Assembly: GCA_009760855.2 (NCBI GenBank)
Contig: WPIO01000050.1
Coordinates: forward strand, 2,925,001 to 2,989,000
DNA length: 64,000 bases
Source: Cristatella mucedo
Taxonomy: Eukaryota > Bryozoa > Phylactolaemata > Cristatellidae
Reading direction: 5' to 3'
Position numbers and translations under genes: made by a program. Positions 23,503 to 34,735 of this stretch are shown piece by piece; position 1 is the first letter of the stretch; each line of letters opens with the position of its first letter. The notes under the pieces were generated by a model, which was not told the origin of the DNA, did not search any database, and worked only from the letters and a program-made list of their open reading frames with translations.

Positions 23503-23655
23503 AGACTGGTTTGGTCTAGCGGTTAAGGTGCTCGCCCCGGGGACCAATGTCTGACTGAGGTCGTGGCCTCGAGCTCCGAGGCATATGTGAAGCGCCTGAA
23601 TAGAGATTAAGTTCTCTTAGGGCGCTATATAAATGAATTATTATTATTATTATGA
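23503..23655 (+). repeat. SINE-D copy (best-preserved)
   Basis: tRNA-like head with A-box-like 'tggtctagcggttaagg' and B-box-like 'ggcctcgagctcc', followed by a tail 'agcgcctgaatagagatt', 'aagttctcttagggcgct', then (ATT)n. The tail has the same stem-loop plan as the LINE-A 3' end (GCGCC, AGAGATT, TTCTCT, GGGCGC), implying it uses the LINE-A machinery. Confidence 0.8.
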
Positions 23656-24004
23656 TAAGTAAAGCCGATCTCTTCAAGTCACTTTTAGAGAAGCTCATTC
23701 AGTTAGGGCCGAGCCTGACGGATTCCAGAGGCCAAGCTTGTGATAATGATAGCAACATAAAGGAAAAATATTTCAGCGCTCAAGCTTGACTTCTTAAGAT
23801 GAACCCGCGAGCATTCCATCTGTCTTTTACAGCCTCATCTTTTTTGTACGCTTTGTATCAGGCTCTTTGGTAACGGCCATATCCTTCTTTGATTACTTGC
23901 TGTGAGTGTAATCATTTTTAGCGGCATGAACTTTCAGATGAAACGCTTTATCAGATTTCTGCTTCACTGCGGCAAAATATCCATCACACACTAATATTAA
24001 CAAT
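23656..24004. other. Intergenic, no recognised feature
   Basis: Nothing recognised. Confidence 0.3.
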
Positions 24005-24335
24005 GATACGTTTTTTTTATAGCGTCTTCAGAGGAGTGAATCTCTTTCTAGACACTTTAGAGATGCTTTAAAATAGCAGGAAAAAATTATTAGAGCTAAC
24101 ATTCGCAATTTCATCGAGCATCCCATTTTTAGATGTGACATTAACAGGGTCGAGACGTATACGTGGTTATCAGCACCAGGCAAAGTATTAGCACGCATAA
24201 GCACACAAAGGACGAATCACAAGGATCCGCTAAATGCTGCAGTAAACAGGTGAGTTATTAGCTTCTTTTTAAATGACGTCAAGTTAGGGGTGTCGTGATG
24301 TCAGTCGGGAGTGAGTTGCAGGCTTTGAGAGCACA
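24005..24335 (-). mobile_element. LINE-A 3' fragment
   Basis: Complement of a worn tail ('tcagaggagtgaatctctttc') and 3' untranslated region, ending in the last coding codons near 'gagtgagttgcaggctttg'. Confidence 0.75.
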
Positions 24336-25554
24336 TGTCGCCCGGAGCAGCAGCCTCCTCCTTCTTCTGCGCTGATGCTCTTCTCTCTTTTTTTTCTGCC
24401 ACGAGTCTGCGCCGCCATATCGGATGCCGCCGCCAACGGCGAGCCATTATTGTCAGGATCTCCGTCCTCCCTATCAGCGATACTACCCAGGCGGGCACTG
24501 GCGCCGCGATTCCAGACCTCCTGCATAATCGTTACAGACCAGCGGGTGGGAATGAAGTTCCCGGGTAAGTTTCCAAGGACTTGCGCACCGGTTTCATTGC
24601 GTCGTTAAGAACATTCGTTGCTAACATCTCTTACATCGCGATTATAGCCAACCGTAGCGCGCATCCTTGCATCGAGCTCTTGCGCGCACAGTTCTTCTTC
24701 GGACTGCTTCGACGCGATTCCGACGCTGCTGCTCCTGAATCGGGTCAGCGGCGTTTCCGACTTTGAAACGCTGTGTTTTTTTTGGGCAGATATCCGCAAA
24801 AGTAATAACGAATTGCCATTCTACTTGCGGAAATTTGGTAACCCAGGTCACCTCCGTTGGGCTCATATGCTGTAATGGGAGCGACGGGATTTAATGGTTA
24901 ATTTCACCTTGCACGTTGAGCATGCACAGCGACATCTCCGACTATTTATGCGACATTTCTCATCTGAAACACAATGAAAATTAAAAGATACTTGAACGTT
25001 GTGCAGTTCTGTTCACTACATTAACGCCACATGCCAATGGCAAAGTGGTCAGGGGTGGACGATATATATGTAAGATATATATGTAATGATATATATGATG
25101 TAAGAATGATGGAGAAAGATGAAAAAAGAAGAATGATAAGACGACGTGATAAACAAAGGAGACAAATGAGCAGGACACAAAAGACGACAAAGGACGAGGC
25201 ACAGGAGCATCGGTCACTTGCACATTCACCCTCAACCGAGTAGAGAAGAGTCCGTGATGCGTTAGGTTATATTCTAAAAGTTAGCCTCGCAGAGATTTTC
25301 CTAGCGTGATTGCTGCTGCACGAGTCATCCTTTCAATGCCTGTCAGCGCGTTGCGTGCAAGCGAAGAGCAGAGCAGCTCCTCTAAATTGAAGCTCGTCAA
25401 TTTCTACTGACGCTCAACTGTGGCGAACGAGTGGCTCTGTGAATTATCGAACAGTCTCCGTCCAGCGTCAACTGAACTGAGTGCAGAGCGTGAAAACGTG
25501 TAATCGGCAGACAGTTTGGCGAACCAAAAAGTGGCCCTCATTGGTCTATGAAAG
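24336..25554. other. Intergenic, no recognised gene
   Basis: Several short frames in all phases, none with recognisable domains. An AT-rich 'atatatatgtaa' patch occurs near 25065-25100. Confidence 0.35.
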
Positions 25555-26640
25555 AAGAATTAAATGACGTGTATCTCCGTCTGTAACTCCGTAAAGCCAT
25601 AAGGATTATGTGGGTGTTGTGCAGGAGAGTTTGTATAGCCCACTCACAGCCTAAGCGGCTTTCAGTACGCATTAGGTAGCCAACAGACTTCATCTCACGC
25701 AACAAAGAGAAAGTGGTAAGCATAGCACAGTCAGGAGAGCAGTTGAGGTAGTGAGTAGCGTGGAAGTAGCAGCTCAGGACCGCTGAAAAGGATGAGTCAT
25801 AGTCGGCAGCAGGAGAGTAGTTGTCGTTGCGTAAGAATTGTGAAAGCGAGTTCCACCTGCAGAGCTAACGTATCTGTCGCCAACGGTCTTTAAGCGAAGG
25901 AATGAAACGGCTAATTTATTGTTCACACAGGACCTGAGGGCGCGAACAGGCTGAAACTGGTGCAGCAGCTCAGCTAGGTATGGAGGAGCCAAGCCGTGGC
26001 GGTCCTTGTGGGTCAGCATAAGAACTTTACTCTGTATCCATTGCTCAACCGGCATCCATCCTAGCACTTTTAGCAAAGGAGACACGTGCTCAAACCGCTG
26101 GGACTTGAAGACTAGCCTTGCATCCATGTTCATAGTCAGCTGCAGTGGCCTAATAGCTTTCTGTGGTAGCCCAGCCAAAAGGGAATTACAATAATCAAGC
26201 CGAGACAGAACTAGGGAGCTAGTTTAATCTTTTTCAATCCACCGTGGAAGACAGCTCCTAATCTTAGATAGGGTTCGGACGTGATGGCTAGCTGTAGAAG
26301 CATTCTTCTGAATGAAGCTTTTAAAATTTAGGCAGCTGTCGAAAACGACACCTAAATTTTAAGCACGTGGTGATGGTCGCACCGCAGCATCACCTATTAG
26401 AAGAGCAAAGCCATTGAATCCAGCCACACGCTTAGGGTGTCCTATGAGCAGCAGTTAGTTTTTATCATCATTTAGTTTTAAGAAGTTTTCCGACATCCAG
26501 GATCGAATGTCGGTATTGTGAGAATTCAGTTTATCAGTTGCTGCAACAGATTCCGACGGTTTGAATGACAAATACAGCTGCGTATTGCCAGCATAAAAGT
26601 AATATCCTATTCCATGGCCCCTTATCACTTTTCCCAGAGG
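25555..26640 (-). mobile_element. LINE-B copy, 3' half
   Basis: Minus-strand copy from the 'cgtctgtaactccgtaaagc' 3' terminus through a good C-terminal frame (26178-25774: LQLTMNMDARLVFKSQRFEH and LGWMPVEQWIQSKVLMLTH) up to the YADD region near 26600 ('cagcataaaagtaat'). Largely colinear with 42770-43830. Confidence 0.85.
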
Positions 26641-26997
26641 TCGAGTATTATATTGAACTTTTATTTTTGTATTTGCTTTAAATTTTAAGTAAATATTTGC
26701 ATTGAATGCAAAAATGTGCTTTTAATTTTGAATGCACCGGGTACAAAACCAAAAAGCCGGCAGAAGTAAGGCGACAGCTCTTCGTTAAGTCAAAGGGCAG
26801 ACTTGGCCCAGTCTCCCTTGACCTCAGGGGGCAGCAAAAAAATATCAGCCGCCCCCGAGTCGATTGAACCTACTCAGGCACACGTCTGCATGTTCATGGT
26901 TAACACCTCTGAATAGGCCCTATCTCCATGACTACACTCGTTGCCGGTTGCATGCTTAAGATGGACACGTAGAACTAGCCACTGCATGCGAGGGAGT

Positions 26998-28950
26998 GGA
27001 TAATTCGGCACAGGACGATTCGGAGCGGACAATTTGCAATGTATTCCTTTTTTTATATTTTAAACGCATTTTAAACACGGTTTTAATTAGTGAGTACATA
27101 GTTTTAAAACCTTGACGCTTTCCATTAACCAAGACATTTAATTACACAATAAGTGAGTACATAGTAGCCAGGGGGATCAGTGCATATAAGCATGACTGAA
27201 AAAGTCAGTGGACAGACACCTTTGGAACTTTAAACTTGCAAGTCCAGCATCATAGTCTGTGAGAAATTATGGATTGTAGTTAGTTGTTTCGATAGTTTTA
27301 GTTTTTGTTTTTGTTTTCTGTTTAAATTTAAACTATCCTATGCATGAATAAGTAAAGAGACTCATAGAAATGGCTTTAGAATTTGTAGAATAAGAGACAT
27401 CAAAACGAATGCTGGTTTACGGAGGTTATCTTTATCACATGGAAATAAAAACTGAACATAAATAGATATGGAGATGCTGCAATCGTTCCTGCAAAGGTCG
27501 CTGTCACATAGTGAATGAAGTGATAATGAAACCGCCATCTCAACATTCGCACGCAGCATTAACTGGTCAACTTGAAACAACTTGAGTCCGATCAACCGTT
27601 CAGCGACGTGCAGAAGAAACAGAAGAACCAGCAAGAGTGATTGTCCAGGCAGCAATGAAAAATCAGAGTCCAGCAGCACAAGCAACTGTACCAAAAACCG
27701 AAACGATCAAACGCAACATCAGAAGATATCGTCAGCTTCCACCTCAGATCAACAACAATCTTCCAGCTGAACTTCAGTTTACGACGAATGGTCGAACTTT
27801 CCTGCTACATGATACGGACTTTAAATTGTTCGCAGCGGCGGAAGATTTTCAATTCAAAAGTGGATGCAGAGTGTGGTTAGCCGACGGAACTTTTAAAGTG
27901 AGTACAGCTGAATATACACAACTGTACACTATTCATGGAACACTTGATGGCATCAACATTCCATGCGTCTTCGCCTTGCTGCCAAATAAAACGGAAACTA
28001 ATTACACAGCTTTGTTGATGAAATTGAAAGAGATTAAACCTCGATTACAACCACACACCGTCATAACCGACTTCAAAAAAGCAGCAATGAATGCGTTCAC
28101 AAGCGTCTTCTAGCCACAGACTCGCGGCTGCCATTTTCATTTTGGGCAATGCATCTGGCGTAAAGTTGAAGAATATAGATACGCAGGGAGATACAACACC
28201 GAACTCGAATATGCGATGCACATCCGAATGCTGGTCACTCTGGCTTATGTTCCAAACGACGACAAAGCTCGTGTTTATGAAGAACTGAGAGAGCTCGTAT
28301 CATTTCCAGAAGTTGACCAACTACTCAACTACTTCGAAGACACTTTCATTGGAAGACGACGACAACGACAACGAGCTGTTGCTCTGTTTTCATTCGATAT
28401 CTGGGATTGCTAACAAGCTGTGCGTGACGATATTCCTCAAACTAACAATGCAGCGGAAGGATGGCACAGTGCATTTGCACAGTCAGTACAAATTGCTCAC
28501 CCAACTCTGCCGAGGTTGATAGTAAAGCATCAGAAGGAACAGAACACAAATCAACTGGTCGTCGAGTGTCTACTTCCTGTTGAAGATCCTCCTCTGAGGA
28601 AAAATAAATATCGAGACCTAGATTGTCGATTGCGCACGGTTGTGTTAGATTACGAAAATTGTTCATCAATTGATTACTTGCACGGATTTAGTCACAACAA
28701 TAATTTAATGGATTAACATTTAGTATACTGGTAACATTTACAGAATGTAATTTTGTGCAAGAGTTGCTGGTATTTGCTATGACTTTTTTGTCGTAAGCTA
28801 AATAAACTTTAATTTATATGGTATTATAGTTCTATTAAACATAATAATTAAAAAATTCATTTAAATTTCAAATAGATATGTTTTAAATATCCTGCTCCGA
28901 ATCGTCCGCTCCGAAATATCCTGCTCCGAATTATCTGCGACGAATTGCCC
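26998..28950 (+). mobile_element. Mutator-like (MULE) DNA transposon
   Basis: Bounded by related inverted ends. The left end carries ATAATTCGGCACAGGA then GATTCGGAGCGGAC; the right end (complement) carries ATAATTCGGAGCAGGA and repeated ATTCGGAGC(G/A)GGA/C words. The ends thus contain several copies of an ATTCGGAGC motif, which could be transposase binding sites. The interior is AT-rich, unlike its surroundings, and holds a FLYWCH plus MULE transposase frame. A 9-10 base target duplication expected for MULEs was not resolved; 'tagaac' occurs outside both ends (26970 and 28951) but may be chance. Confidence 0.8.
27370..28716 (+). pseudogene. FLYWCH-MULE transposase, broken by five in-frame stops
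   Basis: One reading frame runs from ATG 27370 to the stop at 28714-28716 (448 codons before it) with no frameshift, but with internal stops at 27391 (TAA), 27463 (TAG), 27583 (TGA), 28111 (TAG) and 28411 (TAA). Domains in order: a FLYWCH zinc finger (GGYLYHMEIK, then after the 27463 stop IWRCCNRSCKGRCHI and SQHSHA, i.e. the C-C-H-H pattern); the MULE-type RNase-H core (CRVWLADGTFKVS, the first Asp motif; VITDFKKAAMNAF, the second Asp motif); then GCHFHFGQCIWRKV and NNAAEGWHSAFAQ, the family's CxxH-like and late Glu motifs. In the family this enzyme cuts and moves the element. Here it is a non-functional copy unless the stops are assembly errors. Confidence 0.88.
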
Positions 28951-28994
28951 TAGAACCGAAATATGTATTACGTTTAACTCTTTTCGCGTGCATT

Positions 28995-30890
28995 CCCGAC
29001 AGTAATAATAATATTATTATTATTACATTTGTACATCGTTCTCAGAGAAATGAATCTCTTTCTAGGCATTTTACAGATGCTGTATAGAAACCATTACCAA
29101 GTGATTGGTGGTAACATCTGCAAGCAGCAGGCTCAGCCTAAGTGCCTACATGCACACGAATGACGAATCACAAAGACCCACCAAATAGTGTAGTAAAGAG
29201 GTGCGTTTAAGCTTGTTTTAAATTTATTCACATCAGGGGACGTTGGAACGTGCGCCGGTAGTGAGTTCCAGCCTTTGAGACCATATGAACTTAAGGCACA
29301 GCCCCAAAGGTTTCGAGGCTCGTCGAGGAATAGCTAAGCGATTCGAATCAGAACAGCGGTTTGTACGATTCCTAGCCTGGTGGGGGAGTAGTTCCGATAA
29401 GTAGGCTAAGGCCAGAGAATAGAGGAACCTAAAATTAAGTGACAGAACCCTAAAGTCGATAAGCTGCTTGATTGGGAGCCAGTGAAGATCGGCGAGAAGT
29501 GGTGCAATGAGGCAGCTGCGAAGCTCACGACAGGCGAGCCTTGCTACAGATTTCGTACCAACTGTAAGTGCCTGATTTCACACACTGGGAGACCATCAAG
29601 CAACTATTTACAGAAGTCTAGGCAGGATGTCACAAATGCATGAACCAATTTAAATGTAACATCCCTGTCTAAGCATGCTCGAATTTCGGCAATAAAATGC
29701 AGCTGAAAGTAGGCAGACGACTTCGGGGCTGATGTGGTCGTCTAGTGAAAGGTCACTTTGGAACAGGACACCTAGATTATAAGCAGGTTTATCAAGAGAT
29801 ATGCTGGTGGAGCCGATGGTGAGCGTTAGCCTTTCTAATTTCCAAGTCACACCTGATTTGCCCATAACTAGTAAGTGAGTTGTATCTCCATTCAACATAA
29901 GGTAGTTTGCTGCCATCCACGTGCGGATGTCATCAATACATGAGGCAAGAGTGTGTAGAGAATCTGACGTTCTCGAGGGCATGGATGGATCAAAGCAAAG
30001 TACGACTGGTTGTCATTTGCGTAGCAGTGAAAGCCTTGATTGTGCTTGCCGATCACATCCGCAATAAGAAGAGTATAAACTGTGAAAGAAGTGGACAGAG
30101 CCCTGAGGTATCCGTCCTTAATTGATTCTTTGAATGATCTTTGTCTGTTCACATTAAAACTCTGGAGTATCCCGCTCAGATGGGACCTGAATTACTGCAG
30201 TTCAAGACCAGTGATACCCTGACGAGATGCGAGACGCTCAAGAAGGACTTTTTGATCAAAGGTATCGAATTCTGCCGAAAGATGAAGCAGAACAAGCAGA
30301 GAGACTTTACCGAAGTGAAGGTCATATGCACCCTAAGTAATGCTGACTCTGTGAAGTGATTAGCTCGATGCCCAGACTGGAACTTAGCTGCTAGGTTTGG
30401 GTCTCAAAATAGGAATTCCCTTGATTTGCCTCAACTCGTTCCAGTGTGTCTTGGATAGTAACTGGAGAAGGGATACTGGACAGAAGCCACCAAGTCCTCT
30501 TGGTCTAGCGTTGCTTTCTTAATTATTTTCCTAGCAACTGTCAAGTCCCTGCACTTTTTTGAACGGTTCAGGGGCATGACCTGAGGCTAAGGACATATTT
30601 AAGATGTTAGCTATGCATGGCAACAGAAAATCTAAGCAACGCAGACGTAGTACAATTGGAATAGGGTCTTGAGGACTGGTAGTCGTCATCTGTGACTGAG
30701 AGATGACTTTCAGGATAAGGTCACTCGTGGCCTCCTTGAATGTAGACATCGAGGTAGTGTACGGAATCGATAGACAGGAATCCTGTGTTGATGTAATTGA
30801 GGGACATTGGTTCAGAGGGAATGCAGCGACCTTAGGGATGGACTCTCTCATGCTGCTTGTCTTACTGAAAAACAGCTAGATAAGCGATCG
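28995..30890 (-). mobile_element. LINE-A copy, long
   Basis: Minus-strand copy from (ATT)n and tail hairpin (29000-29090) through the C-terminal region, the WMAANYL and HCYANDNQSYF (YADD-region) words around 29890-30060, and up to the pre-RT segment at 30851-30531 (DPIPIVLRLRCLDFLLPCIA). Broken by many stops and frameshifts. Confidence 0.85.
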
Positions 30891-31239
30891 GCTGGTTACC
30901 ATAAGGATCTCTTAGTGAGGAGCTACCCTGGGAGCGGCTAAGGAGACGGCTGATGGTAGACATCAGACAGTGCCACTTCTTAAAGCCACCTCTCGTATCG
31001 TCTACCTAGGTTGCTAGTGCTGCTGGTATATGTTGCTGCGTATGTGCTTCCATCGTTACTTGATGAGTTTCGATGGAATTTTAGATGACACGTGGTTACT
31101 TTGGCAAATGCATATATAACATAATACATGCTGCTGACCCTTTGGTTTCAGCTGCAGATTTAACTTTGCGATTCTGTGAACTGGCTGTGTTTCCCTGTCA
31201 CCACTTGCTCGTGTACACGCAGTAGCTGCTTAAGCATGT
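30891..31239. other. Intergenic, unassigned
   Basis: May be further upstream LINE-A sequence or a worn plus-strand 3' end; not certain. Confidence 0.3.
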
Positions 31240-31368
31240 AGCTCCGCCTATGACCAGCGTTTGCCAGTAGCCATTTACGTCATTCACATGATTCCTTTCC
31301 TGCAATTGTAAAGTGTCTAGAAAGAGATTTATTTGTCTGAGGGCGGTAAGCAGATAACAATGCACTTG
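31240..31368 (+). mobile_element. LINE-A tail remnant
   Basis: Plus-strand tail hairpin 'gtaaagtgtctagaaagag' to 'gtctgagggcggtaag', immediately followed by the opposite-strand tail of the next copy: two tails face each other. Confidence 0.6.
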
Positions 31369-33010
31369 ATAATAATTCACTTGATAAAGAGCCCTCAGAG
31401 AACTCAATCTCTTTCTACGCGCTTTACATTTGCTGCAAAGGAAAATGCGATTGAACGGTGAAGAATATCATGCTTGATAAGCGACATGAATAACAGCCAT
31501 GGTTAGGCGTGACATTCACAGGGTCAGCATGCAAGTGTGGTTAGTGGCAGCATGCACAGTGTCAGCACGCACAAGCACATGAAGGATGAATCACATGGAC
31601 CCACTAAATGCTGTCCTAAATAGGCGTGTTTAAAGCTCTTTTTAAATGTGGTCAAGTCAGGGGATGCTGTGACGCAAGTCGGGAGTGAGTTCCAGGCTTT
31701 AGGAGCATACAAACTAATTGCACGGTCGCCAAAGGCTTTGAGGTTTGTACGAGGAAATGGTAGACGGCTGGATTCCAAAAAGTGGGTGGTGCGATGCTTG
31801 ACCGGGTGGGGGAGTAGATCTGAGAGATGGGCTGGAGCCAAAGAATGAAGTGACCTCATGGTGACCCGCAATGGCTCACTAGGTAAGGCGGTTGCTTTTC
31901 ACGACCTCAGCCCCGAGGTCGTTGGTTCGAATCCTGTGGTGGGCGATTCTTTATCGCCACTGCAAGCGGTGGTGATAGCCGTAACGGCTCTTCTGTCGCT
32001 TTACAAAAAGAGGCTGCTACATCAGCTAGTATTTTTTATAAGTGAATGAAAAAACCTTGAACTCGATCCGTTGCTTGACTGGCAGCCAGCGCAAGTCGGC
32101 GAAAAGTGGTGTGATGTGGCAGCTGCAGCGCTCACGACAGAGAAGCCAAGCAGTGGAGTTTTGCAAGAGCTGTAATCGCTGTATTGCACATGCCGTTAGG
32201 CCAGCAAGCAGTGATTTACAGAAGTCAAGACGGGATGTCACAAATGCATGGACCAACTTAGACGTGGTATCCTTATCTAAACAAGCCCGAATTTTAGCCA
32301 TATTATGTAGCTGAAAGTAGGCAGATTTGACTGTGGAGCTGATGCGGTCATCTAACAAGAGATCACTTTGGAACATGACACATAGCTGATTCAACAAGAA
32401 ATATGCTGGCAGAGCCAATTTTGAGCGTCAGCTTTTCCAATATATGAATCACACTGGGTTTGCCCATAACTATTAAGTAATTTTTATATATTATTAAGTT
32501 TTAGAAAATTTGCTGCCATCCATGTGCGGACGTCATCAATACATGCAGCAAGTGAGTTGAAAGAATTCGAGGTGCTCGAAGGCTGGGAGGTATCAAAGCA
32601 AAGGTACAACTGAGTGTCATCTGCATAGAAGTGAAAGCCTAGATTGTGCTAGGCAATCACATCAGCAAGAGGGAGAGTATAAACCGTGAAACGAACAGGA
32701 CCTAGCACGGAGCCCTGAGGTAGCCCATATTTCAGATGTACCTCGGATTATCTTTGTCCATTCACGTCAATACTCTGGAGTCTCTCACTGAGATAGGACC
32801 TGAACCATTGCAGAGCAGTGCTAGTGATGCCTAAGCGAGATGAGAGGCGCTCTAGAAGAACTTTGTGATCGATAGTATCACAAGCTGCCGAAATATCGAG
32901 CAAAACAAGCAGAGACACTCTACCCATGTCTGCATTCCTTAGTAGGTCGTTGTACACCCTAAGCAATGATGGGTCTGTGGAGTGATTAGCTCTAAAGCCA
33001 GACTGGAACT
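31369..33010 (-). mobile_element. LINE-A copy split by a SINE
   Basis: Tail and 3' untranslated region 31369-31640, C-terminus 31640-31857, interruption by SINE-C (31858-32040), then continuation 32041-33010 with DFCKSLLAGLTACAIQRLQL, the YADD region, and an RT block at 32966-32748 (LLRNADMGRVSLLVLLDISA, CDTIDHKVLLERLS). Confidence 0.88.
31858..32040 (+). repeat. SINE-C copy nested in LINE-A
   Basis: Best-preserved SINE-C. A-box-like TGGCTCACTAGGTAAGG (31869-31885) and B-box GGTTCGAATCC (31924-31934) sit at tRNA-like spacing, followed by 'cgccactgcaagcggtggtg' and 'cggctcttctgtcgctttac'. It interrupts a minus-strand LINE-A frame, so it inserted after that LINE copy. Confidence 0.85.
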
Positions 33011-33229
33011 TACTAGCAATGTTTTAGCAGTATTATTGTTGCAGTGTCCATGAATCAAGAACTTCGCAGTAAGAATAGATCGAAGGTATATGGCTGCCTG
33101 CATTCATTCATTGACCTATACCGTTAAACCAAGACTGTTGCCGGTAGCGTGACTTTACCCGACCTGAATACCAGTAGGCACGTGGTGTAGTATCCCAGCC
33201 TAGTGAAACGTGACTCGAGAAGCAATCAG

Positions 33230-33485
33230 TATTATCTCAGCTTTCGGTCCTTGTGCAACCGTGCCGGCACTATTCAGTGGCTTTCGCGTGCTACGGGCAC
33301 ATGATTATCTGCATGCAGACCCTGTGCATGTCACCTCTAACTGTGTTATCCATGTTGACCTGTGTATGCTATGACTAACCATATGATCATGCTCCCTCTA
33401 CAGCATACGTAAAGTGTCCAGAAAGAGATTAGCTCTCCAAGGGCGCTATACAAATGTGTTATTTTTTTTTTTTTATTATTATGTA
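33230..33485 (+). mobile_element. LINE-A tail fragment
   Basis: 3' untranslated words ('gaccctgtgcatgtcacctc') followed by 'gtaaagtgtccagaaagag', 'aagggcgctatac' and a T/ATT-rich end. Its tail is intermediate between the LINE-A and SINE-D tails. Confidence 0.65.
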
Positions 33486-33924
33486 CTCTTGAGGACACCC
33501 TGAACTGTTGCGATTTCATTACTTTTTTTAAATGCATAATTATGTTTTACTGACTGCTAAAGCTACTCTTTGCATGCGTACACGAATATATGGATAGAAA
33601 ATTTGCTGCTTCATTGGTTCTTACCTTCCATTGTGGTCGTGTGAGACCAGCATTCTCAGCATTATTATTATTATTGTTATTATCTCAGATATTATTACAA
33701 GTGAGCAGCTTCGTGCCACTGCGCTATTCCTTGAGATAGATTATATGCTTGAGATAATATGATAATATGCTTTCGCAGCTTTGTATGCATGATGGTGTGG
33801 CAATGAAGGCTTTCCCTTGGCGCTCTTCAGGCTTATTAGCTAGTTATTGTGGTTGCAATGCTGGTGAAGAATTTGACTCACTGGAGGTTCGCTCAGAGCT
33901 TTGCATTCCTCTCTCACTCCTCCT

Positions 33925-33977
<53 letters not shown>

Positions 33978-34245
33978 TCTCACTTCCTCTCTCACTCCTC
34001 CTTCATCTCTCTCTCTCTCTTCTTCTCACTTCCTCTCTCACTCCTCCTTCCTCTCTCTCTCTCTCTCTCTTCTTCTCACTTCCTCTCTCACTCCTCCTTC
34101 ATCTCTCTCTCTCTCTCTCTTCTTCTCACTTCCTCTCTCACTCCTCCTTCATCTCTCTCTCTCTCTCTTCTTCTCACTTCCTCTCTCACTCCTCCTTCAT
34201 CTCTCTCTCTCTCTCTTCTTCTCACTTCCTCTCTCACTCCTCACT
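33925..34245. repeat. CT-rich minisatellite, ~48-base unit
   Basis: Six copies of a unit with TTCTTCTCACTTCCTCTCTC start at 33974, 34020, 34070, 34120, 34168 and 34216, joined by (CT)n of variable length. The overlapping Leu/Ser-rich frames here are artefacts. Confidence 0.92.
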
Positions 34246-34519
34246 GTTCCTTCATGCATCCGCTCTACGGCAGAATTTCCATCTCTTCCTTATGCACCTT
34301 TTTTTTCAAAGTGACCTTGTTTTGCTGCCTTTCTCAATCGTTCTGAACCCGGTATTTTGCTACATACCTAGAAAGGTACCACTTAACGCTATTCTATTCA
34401 GCCATTACCAGTCGGTACATGTCCATGATTGCAAAAAATAAATCTCCAGGACTCCTGGAAACTTGTATAGCCAAATCATTCGACCTAAATTAGAAATTAC
34501 TCTAACGTCAGCGTGTACA
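34246..34519. other. Intergenic, unassigned
   Basis: Nothing recognised. Confidence 0.3.
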
Positions 34520-34735
34520 ACCAGATTAATAATAACACTAATAATAATGCACTTGATTAAGCGCCCTCAGAGAACTCAATCTCTTTCTAGGCGCTTTACA
34601 TTTGCTGCAAAAAGAAATGCAATTGAATGGTGAGTAATATCATGATTTATAAACAACCCAAATTAATAACATGGTTAGGGGTGACATGCACATGGTCAGC
34701 ATGCAAATTTGGCTAGTGGCAGCATGCACAGAGAT
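34520..34735 (-). mobile_element. LINE-A 3' end fragment
   Basis: (ATT)n tail, complete hairpin and ~140 bases of 3' untranslated region, cut after 'ggcagcatgcacag'. Confidence 0.82.

Noticed and set aside
23503-23590. Possible tRNA gene
   Set aside because: Head of SINE-D; followed by a LINE-like tail and (ATT)n.
27362-27694. 110-codon minus-strand frame
   Set aside because: Antisense shadow of the MULE transposase frame.
31858-31945. Possible tRNA gene (A and B boxes present)
   Set aside because: No complete cloverleaf; the same sequence continues into a repeat body found at other loci, so it is a SINE head.
33767-34441. 224-codon open frame, Leu/Ser-rich
   Set aside because: It lies over the CT minisatellite; the frame is open in several phases because of the repeat.
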